Of a DNA stretch of 64,000 bases, positions 9,906-22,116 are shown in pieces; within the stretch, counting starts at the first letter, position 1, and every line of letters starts with the position of its first letter. This DNA comes from Neoceratodus forsteri (taxonomy: Eukaryota > Chordata > Ceratodontiformes > Ceratodontidae): contig CM028132.1 in assembly GCA_016271365.2 (NCBI GenBank), positions 1,187,411,001-1,187,475,000 of the forward strand, written 5' to 3'. The notes beneath the pieces were generated by a model. It did no database searches. It was not told the origin of the DNA and worked only from the letters and a program-made list of their open reading frames with translations. The position numbers were made by a program, and so were the translations under genes.

Positions 9906-11234
9906 TGTTGTAAAACAAGTATTGATTCTATAAGTCCATGGTGTCAAAGGTTACATACAGTGTTGAGCAGATGACATGAATATATTTCATTTTTTGCTGC
10001 GTGAAGGAAGTTTATATGCCAGAATATTATTACAGCAAATATCACAAATACAGCTATTAGTTAAGAGACGGACTATAACAGGAAGTTATTTTGCCACTAT
10101 GGTGCTCGAGTAAGAGTATAATTATTACATAATCGAGTAATTACAGAACTGTTGCAGAAGGAAGAGCGTACCACGCCGGTGTACATAGTTTTGATCAAAA
10201 TGTAATATATTCTTTTTCAAGGCAGAGTTTATAATTAAGATGAAGTGTGGGGAGATGATGAAGCACAAATGCAATCTGTAAATCAAGTGGAACACTGAGG
10301 AGTATGTTTATTAATACATGGAAACAGTTTGAAATATGATGGCAATTATATTATTTTATTGAAATGCAGATCCTCTACCTTGAGGAAGTCCATGTTTGTA
10401 CAAAACATTGGGCATGGTCTGGGGGAATCCTTGCATGGTTGATGGATATGAAAACATTTGAAACTATTTCTGTTGTTGGTGTGGCTGGACTTGAACTCCA
10501 TTTGCATCCAGTATCACTATATCAGTGCCAAATTCATACTTATATATTACACATGCAGAAGGGGATCTATGTGGATCTCGCTTTGGACTGTTGGAAGCCA
10601 AATAGCCAAAAATAAAAACAGTAGCCAAGCAGGATGTTCTCCAGTTCCTGGGACTCAGATGGGAACCAGAGAAACCATAATTTACAGAAAACCCTAGCTA
10701 AACATAGAGCAATTGAAAAAACTAACTAAAATACACTTTTCAAAATAAACTGCAAGATAAAAAAAAAAAAAAAAAAAACTGGAGAACCAGCTGTTACCGG
10801 AGTTCACTACGGGGTGACTGCTCTCTTCAGGTGGAGATACAGATCTAAGCAATGGCTAAAGTGGAACACGGATGCAGAGTCTGAACCTATATTCCAAATT
10901 TTAAAATTTGCGTCGGTTCGATCTCCAGGGTGTCACTCTCAGCCAAGATGACTGCATAAAAGTGTCAACATTAAGTCAGCGACTCCTGGGGTTAGAAACA
11001 TACCGTACAAATGCAGGGAGTCATTTGAACCAAAAAAGTACATATTAACCCCAAGACTTCTACTCATACTGTAGTGCCACATCGCTCCTGTATAAAGTGA
11101 CAAATGAGTGGCGCCATACTGAGAATGTGAAATGGTGCTGCGCAGCTCCAGAAGTGTTTACAGCCCCCAGAGCAGATTTAATATTACAGCAGGCAAGGGA
11201 GATACATATATATATATATATATTTTTTTTTGAG
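9906..11234. other. No recognisable gene or repeat family
   Basis: AT-rich sequence with short chance ORFs. A poly-A run lies at 10759-10778 and a (TA)n microsatellite at 11203-11222. The segment at 10364-10615 vaguely recalls retroelement tails, but I cannot assign it. Confidence 0.6.
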
Positions 11235-12718
11235 GCCCCCAAGTCTAATTTTATTTATTCATTTGTTTCACCAGGAAAGCATACCGAGTAAAAATTGCTC
11301 ATTTCCAGATGCGTCCTCGGGAGAAGGGGAAGCGTGGGAGTAACAAGTACTAGTCATATGAAGTACAAAGTCTCAAGAAATACACTGAGGAATACAATGT
11401 CGGTACACATCAGACAATTACATACCATCAAATGTACATACAATTTGCAAAAAATATTTGTATCATAGAATACACTGATATAATCTAAACAAGGCAGTAA
11501 GAGCGCAAATATAAGGTAGTAGTCAAATAAAGTAAACTTATGACAGCAGTAGAAATTGGGCTACAAAGGTGTGGCCAAGTTAAGGTCCAGTACTAGACAA
11601 TAACAGGTGGATTGGTGAGGTGTTAAACTGACACAACCAGAGGCATATCAACAGAAGACATATCCTGGGATTAGGGGGTCAGGAGTGGAGAAGGACGGGT
11701 AGTGTGAGGAGGTAGGACAGTGGGTTTTAGCAGGAGCAGACAGAGGTTGTGTATTCTTGTAGGAGAATGGAGCAATTTGTGAGGTAACATTTCGGATAGG
11801 AAGGGGAGCGCATTCCACAGTTTAGGACAGCAGAAAAAGAATGCTGAATGACCAGCGGTGGTGGTAGAGTGGTGGGAGATTGAGAAGGATTTTTGATCAG
11901 AGTTGCAAAGGGAATAAGTGCATTGTAAAAAGGCACATGTGGAGGAAGAAAGATACGAGGAGGGAAGGTTACCAGTCCAGAATGTGGCCATGAAGGAGGC
12001 AGTGTGGGACAGACGTCTGGACTCCAGGGATGGCAGTGATAAGGCTTTATAAAGGACACAATAATGAGTGGTGGGGGGGCAGGATAAGACAAAGCAACAA
12101 AAGGAGTTGAAGAAGGTGTCCAATCTAGACAAGGTGGATCTGAGAGAGGCACTATAGACTATATCAGCATACTGAAAGATGGGAAGGATCATTTTCTGGA
12201 CAACTGCATGGCATGCAGCTTGAGGAATACAATCCTTGTTCCTGTATAAGGCACCAAACTTGGAGTGAAGGTTTTTTTGGACAGCAGACAGGTGTGCCAA
12301 AAAGTCCAGATAGTGGTCAAGCCAGATCCCAAGGTACCTAAATGCAGTGACATTTTCAACAGGTGTCCCATCCAAGGTGTGAAAGGCAGGAGGGGACTGA
12401 AGTTTAGCTAGCTTACGTTTTGTGCCCAAGGACATGGAGATGGTCTTTTTGGTGTTCAGGAATAGCTAGTTGCACTGGAGCCATAACTGGACCTTGTTGA
12501 AATCCAATTGCAGTCTAGCCTCCACATCAACATAAGTACTAGACATGTATAGGACTGTATCATCTGCATACATGGGGATTTGCGGTGAGGAGCAGACCGA
12601 AGGGAGATCATCAAGAAAAATAGAAGATGTCCAAGTACTGAGCCCTGCGGGACTCCAGTGTTGACAGGGAGTGGAGGTGAGAAGGAAGAGGCAATCTTAA
12701 CCGACTGAGATCTGCCAG
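11235..12718 (-). mobile_element. LINE-X (L2/Rex1-like), 3' half
   Basis: This is the minus-strand 3' part of a Jockey-superfamily LINE. From 12718 downward it encodes YLSGRSQSVKI and TGVPQGSVLG (RT block before the Asp pair), the C-terminal domain (11671-12435) and a 3' UTR. The tail is shared with 8655-8825 and 26480-26657. The upstream RT block is missing here and appears at 25330-25540, so the element is split by the 12.6 kb stack between. Confidence 0.8.
11671..12435 (-). pseudogene. LINE-X ORF2 C-terminal domain
   Basis: An open frame of 254 codons for the region after the RT palm. It contains FRYLGIWLDHYLDFLAHL, LYRNKDCIPQAA, FQYADIVYSAS and LSLPSLESRRLSH, the pattern of L2- and Rex1-like C-terminal domains. 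The catalytic palm upstream (12440-12718) is in other frames, so the protein is broken. The end, rich in His, Ser and Pro, approaches the natural terminus near 11671. Confidence 0.75.
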
Positions 12719-13066
12719 ATAGGTAGGAATAATAATAATAGCTTTATTTGATTGAGCACCTTTCAGAATTGTCAAAGCGCTTTACAAAAAGATTAATAAA
12801 AACAATGACATAAAACAGCAGTATAAAAGATCATCAGTAAAATCTATTATTAGGTATAATTAACTGGTAAAGGCTTAGTGCCATAAATAAGTTTTAAGTG
12901 CCTGTTTAAAGCTCCCCAGGGTTGCGCACTCCCGAAGCTGTCGGGGTAGAGAATTCCAAAGGGCTGGGGCCGTGTACATAAAAGCACGGGCCCCTGAAGA
13001 TTTTAAAGATACCCTTGGAATCTCTAGCAACCCCTCATCAGCCGAGCGGAGCTGTTGCTCGGGGCA

Positions 13067-13849
13067 TTAAGGGGACAGAAGCTCGTTCAGGTAGTCCGGG
13101 CCAAGTCCGTGTAGGGCTTTATACATCAGTAATCCAACTTTGAAGATGATCCGCCACTGAATCAGCAGCCAGTGCAGTTTGCGCAGCACCGGTGTGATGT
13201 GACATGACCAGGAAGTCCCCGTCAACAACCAGGCTGTGGCATTCTGCACCAGCTGTGGGCAGCAGAAATCAACTCCCAGTAGCCCTAAGTAAAGGGAGCT
13301 GCAGTAATCAAGGTGCGGGGTCACAAAGGCATGGATCAGCATAGGAAGGTCACTGGACAGAACAAGGTGCCTGATCCTAGCGATGTTCCTCAGATGGCAA
13401 AAGGATGACTTGATGACTACCGGCAACTGAGATCACAGAGTCAGCCCGTCATCAAGCATCACCCCTAGGTCCCACACCTGTTCAGAGATAAGGAGCTGGG
13501 AGCCCCCTAGAAAGAGTCCTGTGGGCTGACCAGCCCCCGACCCCCCCATCCGGCGACCCGGATCCACAACCATCACCTCAGTCTTTCCTGAGTTCAACTT
13601 TAGCCAGCTGGAAATCATCCAATCCTGGATTTCAGTGAGGCAGTTATTAAACACCAAGAGTGCACTATCCTGATCAGGTGCAAGAGACAGGTAGAGCTGG
13701 GTATCATCAGCATAGCAGTGAAACCTCAGCCCATACCATCTTACAATGCCTCCAAGGGGCAGCATGTACACTGCAAACAACATGGGGGACAGCAGTGAGC
13801 CCCGGGAGACCCCACATCACAGAGAAATAGGGTCAGAGGAATAAATCCT
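13067..13849 (-). pseudogene. L2 reverse transcriptase, C-terminal half
   Basis: It holds GVSRGSLLSPMLFAVYMLPL, FHCYADDTQLYLSL (intact YADD, near 13700), WMISSWLKLNSGKTEV and, in the next frame, HLRNIARIRHLVLS, PHLDYCSSLYLGL and LHWLLIQWRIIFK. These are the canonical L2 order and spacing. A frameshift lies at about 13430. The upstream half continues after the insertion at 13850-14073. The catalytic pair is kept but the frame is broken. Confidence 0.85.
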
Positions 13850-14073
13850 CGACTGAGATCTGCCAGATAGGTAGGAATAATAATAATAATAGTTTTATTT
13901 GATTGAGCGCCTTTCAGAATTGTCGAAGCGCTTTACAAAAAGATTAATAAAAACAATGACATAAAACAGCAGTATCAAAGATCATCAGTAAAATATATTA
14001 TTAGGTATAATAAACTGGTAAAGGCTTGGTGCCATCAATAAGTTTTAAGTGCCTATTTAAAGCTCCCCAGGGT
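13850..14073. repeat. Insertion in L2: copy of its 3' UTR plus flank
   Basis: Nearly identical to 12702-12922 and in the same orientation. The copy starts with about 22 bp of LINE-X (CGACTGAGATCTGCCAGATA) and runs through the (ATA)n tail into L2 3' UTR, ending at CCCCAGGGT. It interrupts the RT between SFLTGRTQ and RIYSSD. Confidence 0.85.
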
Positions 14074-14972
14074 CACACACTGAGTTCTGCCAGTGAGGAA
14101 AGATTTATACCACCTGAGGACCGTACTAGTCAGGCCACAGATGAACCTCAGGCGCTCCAGCAGCACCCCATGTTCCACGGTGTCAGACGCTGAGGAGAGA
14201 TCAAGGAGCACCAGAATGGAATGGCTTTTTTCAATCTCTCGCCATCAGGAGATCAATGAGCACCTGAACCAGTGCAGTCTCAGTACTGTTCCTCTTTTGA
14301 AAACCGAATTGGAGAGGTTCGTAGATGTTATGGATGGTCAAATGGTTCTCCAGATGTACAGCCGCTACTTTCTCAATCACCTTCCCCACAAAAGGGAGGT
14401 TCGAGATCGGTCTGTAGTTAACAAGAGAGTCTGGGTCCAGTGAAGCTTTCTTCAGGAGGGGTGCCACCACTGCCTCCTTCAGGGAGCTAGGAAACTCACC
14501 AGAGTCAAGGGAGCACCAGACTATCTGTGCCAGGATCGGGCCAATGATATCACAGGAACCCATAATTAGGGAAGTTGGGCCCGAATCCAAACTCCAGACC
14601 GTAGGGCGCATACCCTGGACAATCCGCATGACATCCGCGAACTCAGGCCGGTCAAAGGTACTCCAGGAAAAATGAGAGACAGTGACCGAGCACAGATCAA
14701 CAGCATCCATACAGCATGATGATCGGATCTCCGCCCTGATGTTGGCCACCTTATCTGCAAAAGAACTGAGCAAGCTTGTCGCACTCCAGCTGCGAAAAGG
14801 CTCTTTGAGACTGTAGATAGGCTGGGTTGCACAGCCTGTCCACTGTTCGAAAGAGCTGAGCCAGTCGGTTCTGGGTGGCAGCAATCTCCCCGGACAGGAA
14901 CTCTGCCTTCTTACAGGTGATTGTTGATTGGTAGACTTGATAATGTTTTAACAATCTAAGATGGTCGGCCAC
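14074..14972 (-). pseudogene. L2 reverse transcriptase, N-terminal half
   Basis: This holds the linker and first RT blocks: NYRPISNLPFVGKVIEKVAA, LQFGFQKRNSTETALVQVL and, in another frame, LSSASDTVEHGVLLERL (first catalytic Asp changed: the usual DLSAAFDTVDH reads LSSASDTVEH, so it must be read with care). WYKSFLTGRTQ ends at the insertion. Several frameshifts are present. It joins the C-terminal half once the insertion is removed. Confidence 0.85.
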
Positions 14973-15038
14973 CAGGGCAGATTTCCGCCAGCAACGCTCT
15001 AACCTTCATCCTTGTCTTCTCACTCCCTCAAGGTCCCA

Positions 15039-15900
15039 TCAAACCAAGGGGGACAGAGGGCGAAGAGGGAGAGAACAAACACGGACAGGAGCAACAGAAT
15101 CCAGGGCTGTGGTCACGACCTTACCAGTACCAGTACCGACCAGTACCAAGGCCTCTGGATTCCCGCTTGCCACAGGAAACTCAGATAGGTCAAGTACGGC
15201 CACTAGGCCTTTAGGGCTCATATCCCATAAAGGGTGGTATCTGACCATCTCCACAGGGGTAGGCCTACGAAGAGGGGCGCAAAAATTGAACCCCACGGAG
15301 TAGTGATCGGACCATCCAACAGGTTTCACCACCTGATCGGAGGCTTTGACCCCCAGGAGGAAAACCAGGTCAAGGGATTGACCACATTTGTGAGTAGCAG
15401 AGGTAACAATCTGTGTAAGGCCCAGTGATGTCATCAACTGGAGGATGTGTTGTCCAAATTGCGAGAGTTCGTCATCAACCCAGGCGTTGAAGTCGCCCAG
15501 GACCATCAGCCTGGATGGCCCAAATGCCATATCGATGACGAAGTCCACTGCTTCCTGGAGGAATCGCTACTCATCTCTGGGTGGACAGCAGATGAGGGCT
15601 ATCCTACTGCCTACACCTGCTACTACGGTACACTCAAATGACCCAGCCTCCTCAACCGGGACACTCGTGAGGCTCAATTCTGTCTTAAAACAGACCTCAA
15701 CCTCCCTCCCCCACGGTCCAATCTTGAGAGGTGCATCACCGAGCACCCAGCCAGAATAGCAGCCTCCAACGTGGGTCAGCATTTTCATCCAGCCAGGTCT
15801 CGGTGATGCAAGCCAGACCAGCTGTCCCGATAAGATCTGTAATAATTAGACTTGTTCTTGACAGATCTGGCATTGCATAACACCGCTTGAGTTGGACGGG
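15039..15900 (-). pseudogene. L2 endonuclease domain
   Basis: Apurinic-type endonuclease. It begins near 15900 with LCNARSVKNKS. The central part is MVLGDFNAWVDD (15500 region). THKCGQSLDLVF and WSDHYSVGF carry the last catalytic Asp-His. GDFN and SDH are intact, but the N-terminal third is in other frames, so the domain is broken. It matches L2 in order and length. Confidence 0.8.
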
Positions 15901-16100
15901 TCTTCAGGGCTGCCCCGACTACCTGCCCACCAGTAATGGTGGTGCCCGCCCAAATGTGAGACCAGACATGAGACCACGTTCAAGCTCCATTGCACCAGGG
16001 CATCTTCTGGACCCAACTACCCCAATGTCAGGGCCCCACTCATTCATCCTCTATTTGTTTGATAACCCCCATAGGCAATACAGCGTTCTGCCATGGTAGG

Positions 16101-16462
16101 TTGAAAACACCAGGGGAAGGGGAAGGGTGGAGGACAAATAGCACACGACCCCGGGGGTAGGCCGACAACACATATTACAGGATCTAGAACAAACAAAAAT
16201 GCGCCAAGCCAATGTAAAAGAAAAAGAAAAAAAAACTAAAACAAGCCCAAAATAAAGATACAAATACAATACACTGCCCCGCAACTCTCATTTTCGAGAA
16301 CAGTGAACATAAACAACACAAAAAACAGATGGACAAAATTAAACAAATTAAACCCCCTTATTTACCACTCCCCCACCTCTCTCAGAGAGGGGATAGATTG
16401 AACTAATGTAATAAATCGAACTAAACGACCAACCCGACAAATTTAATAAATGACATAGAAGA
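16101..16462. other. A-rich segment between L2 and DIRS-B
   Basis: Probably L2 5' UTR or older sequence. No ORF or repeat is recognised. It ends in ...AATGACATAG, which looks like a remnant of the (ACATAGAA)n tail of the minus-strand CR1 that resumes at 22014. Confidence 0.5.
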
Positions 16463-16640
16463 AAAAATTACTCACCTTAGTAATGTTGTTTCTTCTAATG
16501 GAGTCTTGCTATATTATGACAATTGCAGTTTGTCCCACCATTAGAGCACGAGCTCTAAAGAGAAGCTCTGTCTGTGTAGTTTCAAACCTAAACTGTCAGA
16601 TCTTTACGAGCAAAAACTCACTAAGGTCTGTGTGGAAGCT
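16463..16640. repeat. DIRS-B left inverted terminal repeat
   Basis: Reverse complement of 21835-22013. It starts AAAAAATTACTCACC and contains the near-palindrome GAGCACGAGCTC where DIRS-A has GAGCTCGAGCTC. Confidence 0.9.
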
Positions 16641-16893
16641 GTAACCTACACTAGCCAACTGGCTACCTAAATATTAACACCCATTGCTGGTCCCAACACC
16701 AAAGACTCAAGTCAGGGGACCAGAACTAATAGTATAATTTAACAATATGAGAGAGATATAAGGAAAAAATGAAAAACACCACACCCCCAAACCCCAAGAA
16801 GGGGTGAAAACACATAAAAAGGGCATAAAATAGTGCCCACACTAGACTCCTACCCCATACCCAAGTAGAAGTTCTGAGAGGGCAGGCTGGAGA

Positions 16894-16992
16894 GTCATAA
16901 TATAGCAAGACTCCATTAGAAGAAACAACATTAGTAAGGTGAGTAATTTTCTTCAAACAACATGAAGTCTTGCTATATTATGACAATTGCAG
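16894..16992. repeat. DIRS-B internal complementary region
   Basis: The left half is the inverse of the left ITR end and the right half the inverse of the right ITR end, joined at about 16950 (GAGTAATTTTCTTCAAACAA). It carries the same diagnostic ATTATGACAATTGCAG as its own ITRs. Confidence 0.9.
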
Positions 16993-17034
16993 ACTACACA
17001 GCAGTACCTCCATGGAGGAGGGACAGAACCTACT

Positions 17035-18055
17035 TAGGGAATAGGCTCTGAAGCACAGCTGTGCCAAACCGTGCATCTCTCCTAGCCTGGACATCCAGGG
17101 AGTAATGCTTGGTGAAAGTGTGTACTGTTTTCCAAGTAGCAGCTTGACATATCTCCAATATAGGGATGTCTCTGGCAGCAGCTAGAGATGCAGCTGTACC
17201 TGTGGTAGAATGAGCCCTCAAGCCAGAAGGGGGATCTCTACCCAGTTTCTGATAACAAAATTGGATACAAGAGACAATCCACCTGGCAACTGATCTCTTA
17301 GTGGCAGGTTTCCCTTTCCCAACCTCACCATAAGTGAGAAAAAGTTGGAGGGATTCGAACCTGTGACCCTTGGTACGTTCTATATAGTAACTAAGGGCCC
17401 TCTTAACATCAAACTGTGCAATCTCCTCTCACCAAAGAGGAATGTTCAGTGACAAACACTGGAGCGAGATAGATTGGTTAAGATGGAAATCTGAAACCAC
17501 CTTAGGCAAAAACTTCCTGTTAGTCCTGAGGACTACCTTATCCCTGTGGAAAGAAATAAAGTCAGTTTCTACTGACAAGGCTTGCCAACTCACTTATGTC
17601 TAGCAGAAGTGATAGCCACTAGGAAAACAGTTTTCAAGTTAGATACTTAAGCTCTGCAGAAAACAGAGGTTCAAAGGGGTTGCATTAACTGGGCAATGCA
17701 AACATTAAGGTCCCAGGCAGGGGCGGATCCCGAAAAGGTGGATTAGTATGAAGTAATCCCTTAAAAACTTGAAAATACAGGGTGACGGAAAAGAGGATGG
17801 CTTTCCTGCTGAAACAAAAGCAGAGACAGCTGCCAAATGAACTCTCAGGGTAGCTGGTCTCAGGCCCAAAGAATTAAGATGGACCATGTAATCTAACACA
17901 ATGGGCAAATCAGCAGATTCTGGGAAATATGTTTCCCAGAACACCAAATGGAGAACCTTTTCACTTAGAATTATAAGTAGCCCTAGTGGAAGGTTTCCTA
18001 GAAGCCTTTAAAGTTTCAAGAACACCCTGAGAGGTGTGGGTCAGCAAATTCTAAC
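17035..18055 (-). pseudogene. DIRS-B tyrosine recombinase, degraded
   Basis: N-terminal part at 17705-17947 (VLDYMVHLNSLGLRPATLRV). Catalytic blocks are scattered over three frames. The C-terminal part at 17030-17221 reads MRAHSTTGTAASLAAARD, so the second catalytic Arg of the H-x-x-R block is Thr. The block with the nucleophile is kept: WKTVHTFTKHYSLD. The protein ends FGTAVLQSLFPK. Frameshifts plus loss of the Arg make it inactive. Confidence 0.85.
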
Positions 18056-18875
18056 TCCTCAAGAGCCAGGCCTTGAGGTTGAGGGATTGAGGTTCGGATC
18101 CAAACTCTCCCTGGGCACAGGTTAATAGGTTGCGATTCCTGGGGAGACACAGGGGAAGATGGACTGTCAGGGACAGAAGGTGAGTACCAGGGCTGCCTGG
18201 CCCAATCTGGGGCAATCAGAATCACCCTCGCAAGGCTGGGATCTGATTTTACTAACACCTTGAATAGGAGAGGGAAGGGAAAGCATAAGAAACTTCCTTC
18301 CCAATCCAGGAGAAGAGGCGTCCAGGGGACTAGGCCCAACACTGGGGCCTGCAACAGAACAGTGGAAGTTGGTGATTGTCTGGGCTGCAAAAGATCTATC
18401 TGAGGGGTGCCCCATCTGGCAAAGACTATCCCAGTACTTGAGGATCCAGAGACCATTCATGATGGCCCTGAGAAATCCTGCTGAGAGCATCTGCTAGGAC
18501 ATTGTCCTTTCCTGGAAGGTGAACTGCTATGAGTGAAGTGTTCAGGGAATAGGCAGAACTACAACTTCATTGCCTCGGTGCACAAGGCCGAAGACCAGTG
18601 CCCCTGCTTGATGATGTACCACATTGTCGTGGTATTGTCTGTTCTGACTTGTACCACTTTGTTCTGGACAGAAACAAGCGCTTGAAGTGCTAAAAGACAG
18701 CTCTGAGTTCCAGCAAATTGATGTGGAGCAGAGATTCCTGGGGACCACACTCCTGAGTGGAGGTGCCATGTGGGCTCCCCCCCAGGAGGGAAGCATCCGT
18801 AGTGAGGGTCAAGGTGTGAGAAAGGGGAATGAAGGGGACCCCCAGTCTTTAAGTGCTCTGATCCTGCCACCACTG
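18056..18875 (-). pseudogene. DIRS-B RNase H and methyltransferase-like region
   Basis: RNase H fragments with VQVRTDNTTTMWYIIKQG (18559-18873) and LCTEAMKL. The EIDL-type segment (WGTPQIDLLQPR) and PDWARQPWY (18016-18456) follow. At least three frames are used. Confidence 0.75.
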
Positions 18876-19860
18876 GAGGCCTGGATCAAGGTTCGGGTCA
18901 CTGGGACCAACTTGAAAGGGTCTCTTCTCTGAGACCAATAGGCTCTCAAGTGAAACTGAATGTCTCTCATCTGAAATCTTGCTCCCTGCACTACAGCTGT
19001 GGGCAGCCATGTGCCCAGGAGCTGCAAAAGTGTTTTGCTGGTCGAGAGACCTGCAGAGTGAAGGAGGCCAGAGCCACCAAGTTCCTTACCTTTCTAAGGA
19101 AGAAAGGCTCTGGCCAGATTTGTGTCCAATTCTGCACCTATGAAGGTGAGTACCTGAACTGGTTCCAGAACCGACTTTGGTAGTTGCAGGAAGCCCAGGG
19201 AGGAGAGAGCTGCTGGGTGACTTGCAGGTGAGATTTTACCTGTTCTGGGACTGGCCTACAATGAGCCAATCGTCCAGATGGGGAAAAACAGCAATCCTTT
19301 GCCTCCTTAAGTGAGCCACTGCTACTGCCAGACATTTTGTGAATACCCTTGGGGCAGAGGTAGGCCGAAGGGCATTGCCCTGAACTGAGTAGTGACCTGA
19401 GGCAGTTCGAATCTGAGGTACTTTCGGTGGGAGCTTCTGATTGGGACGTGAAAATAGGCATCCTTGAGGTCCAGGAAGCTAGCCAGTCCCTGGCCTTAGA
19501 GAGGTAAAATCATTGCCAGAGTTACCATTCTGAACTTTGGTTTCAAAGATGCTTGTTCAGATATCTGAGGGTCTAAAATGGGCCACCATTCTCCTGTCTT
19601 TTGGGTAAGAAGTATCTGGGTACAGACCCTTGCCCTGGTGTGGGAGGAACCCTTTCTACGCTCTGAGAGCTAACAGGGTTGAGACCTCTGCTTCTAGAGT
19701 AAAGGTCTCTAAAGAGCTTGCAGGTGGAAAAGACCTGATTCTCATCTTTGGGAACTTTTGAAGCTGAGAACCAGACCTGGCTTACTACTTCCAGAACCCA
19801 CTTGTCTGAAGTTAAAGACACCCAGTTCTGACTGAAGTAAGCCAACCTGCCCCCTACTGA
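18876..19860 (-). pseudogene. DIRS-B reverse transcriptase, heavily decayed
   Basis: It aligns by position and by words to RT of DIRS-A and -C (ARFQMRDIQFHLRAYWSQRR near 18950; linker GGRLAYFSQNWVSLTSDKW near 19830). The palm is broken into short frames, and I do not see an intact YLDD. It would copy the element RNA if intact. Confidence 0.7.
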
Positions 19861-21442
19861 TAAAGGAGAATCGGCCCTGGGCACCCCATCAGGGTGCCTG
19901 CTTGGCAGGTGCTTTAGGCTGAGGGGTGGGGGCAGGCCTGCCAACGCCCCATCTGCCTCTGCCTCTGAAGAACCCCCTCTGAGCATAAGCAGAGGAGGCC
20001 TGGGTTTAGTAAAAAGGCCTGTGGAAAGGCCTACCCTACCTGAGGGTGTGCCTCTGAGGGTGGCTTGCCGCTCCTTGGCCTGAAGCACTTTAGAGGTAGT
20101 CCTATATTCATCCATCTTCTTCATATAATTCTCTGTCTGCTCCCCAAACAGAGAATTTCCCTACCTAGGAAAATCCATAGCCTTAGTCTGGGTATCCTGT
20201 GACAAGCTAGTACACCTGAGCCAGGCCAACCTCAAAAGCTACAGATGTGGCCATGACTCAGAGGAAACATCATTAAAATCCACAGCAGCATGAAACTGCA
20301 CCTTAGAAGCCTCAATGCCATCGGCACACCTGCTCAGCTCACTAGCCAGCTGGCCAGGGGCTTGTTTGGCTAAATCCATAACAGTATCCCATCTAGATTT
20401 CTGATACCTTGCTACCTAAGCCACATAATTTGCTTGCCTGAGTCCCAAGGATGCTGCCATGTACTGTTTTTTTGCCATGGCATCAATCTTCCTGGAATCC
20501 TTGTCAGGAGGATGTGAAGCCAGGGGAATATTACCTTTATCACAAGCTGCAGCCTGAACTACCCCAACATGACTGCATTGCTGAGAAAGGAATTCTGTAT
20601 CAGGACCTGACAGAGTGTACCTCCTGTCCATCTTTTTATCTACAGGAGGCACAGAATTAGGAGTTTTTAAGATTTTTATTGTTTGTTTCCTAGATGACTT
20701 ATGCAAAGGAATAGACAATCTCCTAGACTCTGGTATATCCATCATTTCTACAAAATCAGGCTCCTCTTGCTCATCCACAGCTTCCTCAAAGGAAGCTGGA
20801 GGTTCAACAACTTTTTGTAAAACATAAAATGAGAGGGGACTCAGAAAGCATAGGGGAGAATTCTAAAGGTCTGTCTGGGGAGATGTCGGTTCAATGGGCA
20901 CACCCAGACCCTCAAAGTCACATTCATACTGTTCATAATCATCCTCCCCTCCTCTGGTTCATAAAACTCCTCAACATCATATTCCTGAACCGATGGAACC
21001 GACCGAACTGACCTTTTACCAGATAGTGGCGGTTGGAACGGAACGGAGAAAGTGACTGGACAATCTGAATAGCTCTTGCTATCTCTGCAGCAGTTGGAGT
21101 AAAATTTTGGGCTCCAAACCTGCTGACTTTCTTATTCCTTTACTGGAACTGGTTCATCCGAGCCAGCTTTCGTTTGCCTGAGGAAGTCTCGCCCTGGTCA
21201 GAGGCACTCCCTCGGATCTGGGTCAGCGGACTTTTGGCCTCTCGTTCCCTGAGCCTGCCCAATCTCTTTTCCAGGGTGGCTGCAGGGAAATTCTTACAAA
21301 TCTGGCAGTCTGACTGGAGGTGGTCAAACCCCAGACAATAAACACATGTGGTGTGTGGGTCAGCCTTGGCAAAGACTTCCCCACAGACATCACAGTGTTG
21401 AAACCCAGTGGGCCCGGTTTTTCTTTTGGGTTTCTCAGACAT
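19861..21442 (-). pseudogene. DIRS-B gag-like protein
   Basis: ATG at 21442 (MSEKPKRKTGPTGFQHC). The zinc module is complete: CDVC, H-x2-C-x2-CLG-x2-H and CQIC. The acidic part is in other frames. The core is at 20416-20778 (PPVDKKMDRRYTLSGPD, VVQAAACDKGNIPLASH). The C-terminal tail (MKKMDEYRTT, KERQATLRG) is in the frame from 20124, which runs through into the RT linker. It has several frameshifts and short deletions relative to DIRS-A. Confidence 0.8.
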
Positions 21443-21834
21443 AATGCCAGCCTAACCAGAAAAACTTGCCCTTTAAACGGCAGTGCCAGGCAAGACACCC
21501 TTATCGGTTCCTAACCGTGTCACGGGTATTGGAAAAAACCGTAATGAAATCAGTTTTTTTTAGAACCGATAAGAACCGGGAACCGCACTCTAAAATCTCA
21601 AATTTAAAACTTTAAGTTTTAACCCAAGCTGATCGGTTCAAAACCGAACCGATAAAACTTACAAGTTCCACACAGAATTAAAAATATGAATTACTTACGA
21701 TACCACAGACAGAGCTTGAACCGATCGGTTTTGCGGTTAAATAAAACTATTCTCGGTTGAATCGAACAGAAAACACTATTTAAACCAGAAATGAACCGAG
21801 GCAGTAGGAGAAATCTCCGGAGCGACTGTTCAGT

Positions 21835-22013
21835 GAGGCAGAGTAAAGAATCTGACAGTTTAGGTTTGAAACTACACAGACAGAGCTTCTCTTTAGAGCT
21901 CGTGCTCCAAGTTTCATTCATGGAATGGAGTTAACTCTTTCACCTCCGGAGCAGTTCTAATGGTGGGACAAACTGCAATTGTCATAATATAGCAAGACTT
22001 CATGTTGTTTGAA
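21835..22013. repeat. DIRS-B right inverted terminal repeat
   Basis: Reverse complement of 16463-16640. It ends with CTTCATGTTGTTTGAA, directly against the CR1 tail. Confidence 0.9.
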
Positions 22014-22116
22014 ACATAGAATTTGATGGCAGATAAGGACCGCTTGCTCACCCAGTCTGCCCATTTCCTACCTGATGGATAAGCTGCAGATTCTAATTAA
22101 TCAACAGCTTTCCCTC

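Larger units (their letters stand above)
12721..16100 (-). mobile_element. L2-like LINE, nearly full length, inserted in LINE-X
   Basis: A minus-strand L2-type LINE. Its 3' UTR is 12721-13066, starting with an (ATA)n tail; RT is at 13067-14972 and endonuclease at 15039-15900. Its 3' end abuts LINE-X sequence at 12720. A 224-bp copy of its own 3' UTR plus flanking LINE-X sequence sits inside the RT at 13850-14073. The 5' end near 16100 is estimated from loss of coding signal. Confidence 0.8.
16463..22013 (-). mobile_element. DIRS-B tyrosine-recombinase retrotransposon
   Basis: A 5.55 kb minus-strand DIRS related to DIRS-A and -C but with its own termini (CTATATTATGACAATTGCAG against TGTATTCAGACATAATGCAG in A). 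It has ITRs at 16463-16640 and 21835-22013 and an internal complementary region at 16894-16992. It carries gag, RT, RNase H and YR remnants with many more deletions than A or C. ACATAG on the left and ACATAGAATTTG on the right indicate insertion in the 3' tail of a CR1. Confidence 0.9.

Noticed and set aside
10364..10615. 83-codon ORF and a CTTGAGGAAGTCCATG-like stretch that recalls Penelope-type tails
   Set aside because: No RT, GIY-YIG or hammerhead motif nearby; similarity too vague.
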